Part shown: positions 16,387-18,782 of the stretch, one piece after another
How the letters are laid out: each line of letters opens with the position of its first letter
How positions within the stretch are numbered: position 1 is the stretch's first letter
From: CAYZJK01 sp964479125
Lineage (GTDB): Bacteria; Patescibacteriota; Saccharimonadia; Saccharimonadales; Saccharimonadaceae
Direction of reading: 5' to 3'
Length of the DNA stretch: 18,782 bases
NCBI GenBank assembly: GCA_964479125.1
Contig: CAYZJK010000016.1
Location: 1-18,782, forward strand
Program-made: the position numbers and the translations under genes
Notes under the pieces: model-generated
Databases searched by the model: none
The model's input: only the letters and a program-made list of their open reading frames with translations
Told to the model about the DNA's origin: nothing

Positions 16387-16395
16387 ATTATACCA
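16387..16395 (-). promoter_or_regulatory. Extended -10 (TGG-TATAAT) for the GH5 gene
   Basis: Minus strand TGG TATAAT followed by 6 bases and ATG. This is the cleanest leaderless arrangement in the window. It sits back to back with the plus-strand promoter at 16416-16444. No -35 of note. Confidence 0.65.
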
Positions 16396-16415
16396 GCTCT
16401 AAATCCTAGCCTATA

Positions 16416-16444
16416 TTGCTACCTTTCCTAGCTCTGTATATAAT
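16416..16444 (+). promoter_or_regulatory. Promoter TTGCTA-N17-TATAAT for the 67-aa ORF
   Basis: -35 TTGCTA (16416-16421), a 17-base spacer and a perfect TATAAT (16439-16444). Transcription would start near 16451, leaving a leader of under 10 bases. AAGGAT directly after the -10 would be mostly outside the mRNA. Confidence 0.7.
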
Positions 16445-16457
16445 AAGGATAAGCAAT

Positions 16458-16661
16458 ATGGAGAACAACGACTCTAACAACGTCCCGTCAATTGAGGGCT
16501 ACGGATACGATGAAGCCACGCTCGAGGCTAGAAGTTACTTTTTCCATGAACTACCTCTTTCAGTTAGTGGCGAGCCAGTTGAAGAACTGTCTCCAGCTCA
16601 GGAACAATACCTGATGCTACACTCCATCTACTCTGAAAAAATCAAAGAAACAGACCAATAA
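16458..16661 (+). CDS. Small acidic protein of unknown function (67 aa)
   Basis: No family recognised. The start MENNDSNN is chosen over an upstream in-frame ATG at 16416 because the latter overlaps the promoter. AAGGAT lies 8 bases upstream. The protein is acidic, without Cys, signal or membrane segment. It has GYGYDEATLEARSYFFHELP in the first half and a likely helix at PAQEQYLMLHSIYSEKIKE. It is the only intact plus-strand protein gene in the window, divergent from the GH5 gene and 76 bases ahead of tRNA-Glu. A good promoter with consensus spacing supports expression. Confidence 0.65.
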   Translation: MENNDSNNVPSIEGYGYDEATLEARSYFFHELPLSVSGEPVEELSPAQEQYLMLHSIYSEKIKETDQ

Positions 16662-16694
16662 CCCTCTCGATAAGATATAGAGCAAGCTAACCCC

Positions 16695-16723
16695 TTTACA
16701 GACCCTAAAATTCTTGCTATTAT
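16695..16723 (+). promoter_or_regulatory. Promoter of tRNA-Glu (TTTACA-N17-TGC-TATTAT)
   Basis: -35 TTTACA (16695-16700), 17 bases, extended -10 TGC TATTAT (hexamer 16718-16723). The 5' leader to the tRNA would be about 8 bases. Spacing and match are good. Confidence 0.65.
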
Positions 16724-16737
16724 TATCTGGAGTTTTT

Positions 16738-16812
16738 GGCCTCATCGTCTAACGGTTAGGACACCAGGTTTTCATCCTGGCAATCGGGGTTCGATTCCCC
16801 GTGAGGTCACCA
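16738..16812 (+). tRNA. tRNA-Glu (anticodon TTC), CCA encoded
   Basis: The sequence folds as a standard cloverleaf. The acceptor GGCCTCA pairs with TGAGGTC (one G-U pair), the anticodon stem CCAGG/CCTGG encloses loop TTTTCAT with anticodon TTC, and the T arm CGGGG/CCCCG encloses TTCGATT. Discriminator A and CCA (16810-16812) are encoded. Its U34 is a natural substrate of MnmA in this window. A strong terminator follows within 15 bases, so it is a monocistronic unit. No duplicate of its 3' end is seen in the window. Confidence 0.98.
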
Positions 16813-16823
16813 TTGAGATTATT

Positions 16824-16856
16824 AAATACCCAGCCTTAGAGCTGGGTATTTTGTTT
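16824..16856 (+). terminator. Intrinsic terminator after tRNA-Glu
   Basis: An 11-bp perfect stem (AAATACCCAGC with GCTGGGTATTT), a 6-base loop CTTAGA, and the T-rich tail TTGTTT. It ends the tRNA transcript. The reverse strand has ATTTAATAAT after the stem, so it may also stop weak read-through from the right. Confidence 0.92.
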
Positions 16857-16890
16857 CATCTAGATTCAATTAATGGATCTGAGGGTCACT

Positions 16891-17135
16891 CTAGTCTTCT
16901 CGAAGATCTCGCATAGGGTTGCGCTTCAAGCTAGCTAGTAATGGAATTAACATACCAAGCAATCCTGAACTCAGACGAGCCAGCAAGACCAAGACTAACT
17001 GCTCCGGATTAAAGCCAATCAGATCAACCTCTTTATCAAAATCAACTCCTCCAAAATTATACTGCGCTTGAACTGTCAACTCAGGCGACAGCAACATATC
17101 AGATACATAAGCGATCAATAAACCAAGTATCGGTG
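16891..17135 (-). pseudogene. Membrane-protein C-terminal fragment (permease-like)
   Basis: An open frame of about 80 codons without its own start, ending in TAG. It reads PPILGLLIAYVSDMLL (hydrophobic), a polar loop with NFGGVDFDKEVDLIGF, a second hydrophobic stretch PEQLVLVLLARLSSGLLGML, then IPLLASLKRNPMRDLRED. The end resembles the C-terminal helix and basic Pro-containing tail of MacB/FtsX-like ABC permeases (pattern P-x-x-A-x-x-x-x-P-x-x-x-L-R), but the match is short. Its 5' side runs into the tail-fibre fragment in another frame at about 17127-17135, so it appears to be a truncated gene joined to a second one. Confidence 0.35.
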
Positions 17136-17424
17136 GCATCAGGCGCACCAGCTCCTGCGCTCGAGTCAACATATGACTTAGTAGCTGCATGATTGTCGTT
17201 ATATGACTCTGGAATAACAGGACTAGCGTTAAATGTCTTGGTGCCAGAGATAGTCTCTGCTCCAGATTTATGCACAACAGCAGTATTGTCTACTTTAGAA
17301 TCTAACTCACTTGATCGGGCAACATCCCTCAGACTACCGTCCTCGTTATACTCCACCACTAAAAATCGTTTAGAACACTTCCCCAAACTCCATCATCACT
17401 GTCGGGCACCGGTAGTCTTGTCAT
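17127..17424 (-). pseudogene. Phage tail-fibre-like protein, N-terminal part, frameshifted
   Basis: From the ATG at 17424 the frame reads MTRLPVPDSDDGVWGSVLNDF and then hits TAG. Shifting by one base at a run of five T's on this strand (17361-17365) restores LVVEYNEDGSLRDVARSSELDSK, then VHKSGAETISGTKTF, HAATKSYVDSS and AGAPDATDT. This N-terminus and the ETISGTKTF...AATKSYVD block are typical of phage tail-fibre and related surface proteins. After DATDT (about 17127) the similarity stops and another frame with a different kind of protein takes over. One indel plus a missing C-terminus make it a broken gene. A slippage-prone homopolymer leaves phase variation as an alternative for the first break, but not for the second. 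Confidence 0.75.
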
Positions 17425-17466
17425 ATTAAACTATCTGCCCCCCCTATTCCCTATGAAATATATGAA

Positions 17467-17472
17467 ATTATA
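17467..17472 (-). promoter_or_regulatory. Possible -10 of the tail-fibre pseudogene
   Basis: TATAAT on the minus strand, about 42 bases before the ATG, with a G6 run (in AGGGGGG) between them that may stand for a ribosome site. No -35. The rest of the 17425-17551 gap shows nothing further. Confidence 0.3.
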
Positions 17473-17551
17473 TATTCTGATTGGTTCTAGTTAAGCGTGT
17501 AGATGTATACAGAACAAGAAACAGACTATTACTGGATGGGATAAGTCTTGC

Positions 17552-18052
17552 CTAATCTTCTTTTAACTGACTGTTAGTTACTAGCCTCATGGCTAAACTC
17601 GAGAAGAAAAAGCAAAGTATACTGATTAATATAAATGCTGGTAAACCAAAGCCGTTCTCAGCGGCCGTAAATAAGCTTACTAGCGATCCTACTATAATTA
17701 GAGTTAAGCAAAATCTAATTAAAATGTCTGATACCAACATGCGGTGCATAATATTACTGACAATGCTATAAAGATAACCTAAGACTACAAACGACACCAT
17801 TAAAACAAACATCGCAAAAAAGACACTAAAAATCACGCCCGCCTGAGAGCTTAGCCCCTCCTGGAATAAATAATTAATTAAATAGTAGGTTGCAAATACA
17901 CCTAATACACCTAGCGTCACACAAGTGCCGACCTTAACTGAAGTTCGCTTCGGACGACTCTCAATCTCATACCTCTTCTGACGCTCTCTTAACTCCTGGT
18001 ATGTTTTAGGCCTAGGATATAGCTCGGATAGTTCCTCTCTATTTGGCAGCAT
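17552..18052 (-). CDS. Four-helix integral membrane protein of unknown function
   Basis: Family not recognised. The start at 18052 (MLPNREELSELYPRP) is preferred over the ATG at 18061, which lies only 2 bases from the -10 box. About 166 residues: a polar, charged N-terminal 40 residues with KTYQELRERQKRYE, then four hydrophobic spans starting near VGTCVTLGVLGVF, GVIFSVFFAMFVLM, ILIRFCLTLIIVG and LPAFILISILCFFF. Both ends are probably cytoplasmic (KED end, basic N-terminal loop). The frame is clean, in contrast to the decayed sequence on both sides, so it is probably functional. It stands alone with its own promoter. Confidence 0.8.
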   Translation of the reverse strand: MLPNREELSELYPRPKTYQELRERQKRYEIESRPKRTSVKVGTCVTLGVLGVFATYYLINYLFQEGLSSQAGVIFSVFFAMFVLMVSFVVLGYLYSIVSNIMHRMLVSDILIRFCLTLIIVGSLVSLFTAAENGFGLPAFILISILCFFFSSLAMRLVTNSQLKED

Positions 18053-18063
18053 AATATACATTT

Positions 18064-18069
18064 ATTATA
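18064..18069 (-). promoter_or_regulatory. -10 box for the four-helix membrane protein
   Basis: TATAAT on the minus strand, 11 bases from the ATG at 18052. It lies 32 bases from the divergent plus-strand promoter at 18101. No clear -35. Confidence 0.5.
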
Positions 18070-18100
18070 CACACTTAAAACATAACTACTTTCATATTAT

Positions 18101-18129
18101 TTGGCTCGGTATCTAAACTGTGCTATAAA
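18101..18129 (+). promoter_or_regulatory. Promoter TTGGCT-N17-TGC-TATAAA of the decayed operon
   Basis: -35 TTGGCT (18101-18106), 17 bases, extended -10 TGC TATAAA (hexamer 18124-18129). Just after the expected start lies a hairpin CCTCTT/AAGAGG with loop ATAA (18137-18152), whose 3' arm overlaps an AAGAGGAG ribosome site. The stem could occlude it. The promoter is well preserved although the genes behind it are broken. Confidence 0.6.
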
Positions 18130-18159
18130 GTAGCCACCTCTTATAAAAGAGGAGCACCT

Positions 18160-18513
18160 ATCGCCTCTAGTAAAAAAGGACTAGCCAATGTCCACTTCGA
18201 CAGCCACCCAGAATCTTTTAGCTATACGATCGGCCAGGTAGTCCGATAAAGACTGGATTAGCCAAACTCTAGCTAAAGAAAGTCATCTTTATAACGATGG
18301 CTCAGCCGCGACTATTACTGAAGAGTTGTTCTCCAGCCATGTACGTGGAGGTAGTCAGTTCGACTATATTTTCTCTAGCGGTCACACCTGCTAGTGACTG
18401 AAATGAGTCGGAAGCAAAACGGCTTAATTCATTTAGTAGCCAAGGACTCTATGACGGTTGAAATACATCACCTGATTATTGAGCCAAAAACTACTAAAAG
18501 GAGAAGCGACTAA
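18160..18513 (+). pseudogene. Decayed gene 1, about 117 codons, start codon lost
   Basis: GAGGAG is followed 5 bases later by ATC GCC TCT, where an ATG would be expected. The frame reads SSKKGLANVHFDSHPESF and SYTIGQVVR, then stops at 18247. The neighbouring frame continues from 18251 with DWISQTLAKESHLYNDGSAA, TITEELFSSHVRGGSQFDYI and FSSGHTC to a stop at 18392. Coding-like sequence then returns in the first frame with VTEMSRKQNGLIHLVAKDSM and TVEIHHLIIEPKTT to TAA at 18511. Start and final stop are in the same frame, so two indels of opposite sign explain the break. No family is recognised. The rest of the window is free of frame errors, which argues against poor sequence quality. Confidence 0.6.
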
Positions 18514-18514
18514 G

Positions 18515-18619
18515 CGCACCATTTCGAGTAATGTCGCCCTAATCGCCAGTACACTGCACGCTATTCAGCTTTATTGCTGGAAAAGCCAGCTAAACGAAGC
18601 TATGCAAAAACTCCTATGA
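18515..18619 (+). pseudogene. Decayed gene 2, short ORF without start codon
   Basis: Starting at CGC the frame reads RTISSNVALIASTLHAIQLY then CWKSQLNEAMQKLL and TGA. Upstream is AAGGAG, then GACTAAGCGC. Adding one T would give GACTAATGCGC, a TAATG overlap with gene 1 of the kind seen three times elsewhere in the window. So loss of a single T may have removed the start codon; this is inference. About 34 codons remain. No family recognised. Its TGA overlaps the ATG of the next remnant by four bases. Confidence 0.45.
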
Positions 18620-18782
18620 ATCATCAGTCTTCCCTTCATGTAAAAGAACAGGTTTAGCCCTATTGCTAAACCGAAGTAGTGTATTTAACACCAAGCGAAA
18701 CTATACCAGCAGAATGATAAAAAGTAAGGATAAGCGTTTAAGTAGACTGCGAATTCACGACTACTGTTGGACTCATCATGAC
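18616..18782 (+). pseudogene. Decayed gene 3 and following sequence
   Basis: An ATG overlapping the previous stop opens MNHQSSLHVKEQV and stops at 18655. Coding-like pieces follow in other frames: RFSPIAKPK, then TEVVYLTPSETIPAE with two stops. After these comes TAAGGATAAGC, an 11-base match to the region just before the 67-residue ORF (16448-16454 area), perhaps the ribosome site of a fourth gene. The last part is open to the window edge in one frame (ending RLRIHDYCWTHHD) but is too short to judge. Nothing is identifiable. Confidence 0.35.

Noticed and set aside
16681..16718. Inverted repeat AGCAAG/CTTGCT upstream of tRNA-Glu, as a possible terminator for the 67-residue ORF.
   Set aside because: Only 6 bp with a loop of 26 bases and no T-run; it overlaps the tRNA promoter elements.
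16738..16860. Attachment site at the 3' end of tRNA-Glu for an integrated element.
   Set aside because: I find no second copy of the tRNA 3' end in the window and no integrase gene, so integration cannot be supported from this sequence.
17503..17544. A 13-codon ORF (MYTEQETDYYWMG) on the plus strand in the gap before the membrane protein gene.
   Set aside because: It has no ribosome site or promoter, is too short to judge, and lies in sequence that looks decayed; chance is enough to explain it.
18740..18782. RIHD...TH at the end of the window, vaguely like the HxLR box of tyrosine recombinases.
   Set aside because: The key Leu-Arg-His is replaced by YCW, the stretch is under 20 residues and no upstream recombinase motif is visible.
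18101..18782. A structured RNA gene (RNase P, tmRNA, SRP or 6S) in the ORF-poor right end.
   Set aside because: None of the conserved core sequences of these RNAs is visible and the segment keeps codon-like pieces instead.
1..18782. CRISPR array or tandem direct repeats.
   Set aside because: No regularly spaced repeats were found by reading; the only internal repetition is low-complexity Glu/Lys/Pro coding in the 556-residue protein.

Overview
This window looks like a chromosomal segment of a small-genome bacterium of the Candidate Phyla Radiation, most likely Saccharibacteria (TM7) or a close relative. The evidence is very tight packing with 1-4 base gene overlaps, moderate GC, standard use of TGA as stop, a large acidic tail-anchored protein of no recognised family, and an RpfB-type gene in an rpfB-ksgA-metG-tatD neighbourhood that resembles Actinobacteria and Firmicutes. 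The taxon is an inference from gene content; no rRNA gene is present.

From 16380 down to 1, every gene lies on the minus strand. In transcription order: a GH5_9-type beta-glucanase without a signal peptide; a lower-glycolysis operon pyk-pgk-tpiA plus a 556-residue acidic tail-anchored protein; pcrA/uvrD helicase and a Nudix hydrolase (overlapping by one base); rpfB (DUF348-G5-transglycosylase) and rsmA/ksgA (overlapping by one base); a methionyl-tRNA synthetase homologue, tatD and two small unknown proteins; and iscS, a DUF218 membrane protein and mnmA (truncated by the window edge). IscS and MnmA form a sulfur-transfer pair for 2-thiouridine in tRNA.

The most striking gene is the MetRS homologue (4017..5510). 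Its frame is intact and its anticodon-binding residues are kept, but the HIGH motif, the GTDEHG-like motif, the methionine-pocket Trp/Asp, the active-site His and the second Lys of KMSKS are all replaced. It reads as a catalytically inactive MetRS paralogue or a highly divergent enzyme. A second genome-wide signal is that at least five genes have a -10 box only 6-8 bases before a usable ATG, which predicts leaderless mRNAs.

From 16381 to the end the character changes. A divergent promoter drives a 67-residue ORF; then come tRNA-Glu(TTC) with its own promoter and an excellent terminator, a broken phage tail-fibre-like gene fused to a membrane-protein-like fragment, an intact four-helix membrane protein, and about 0.7 kb of decayed plus-strand genes behind a good promoter (18101..18782). 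This right-hand part is best read as an accessory region or old insertion site next to a tRNA gene.
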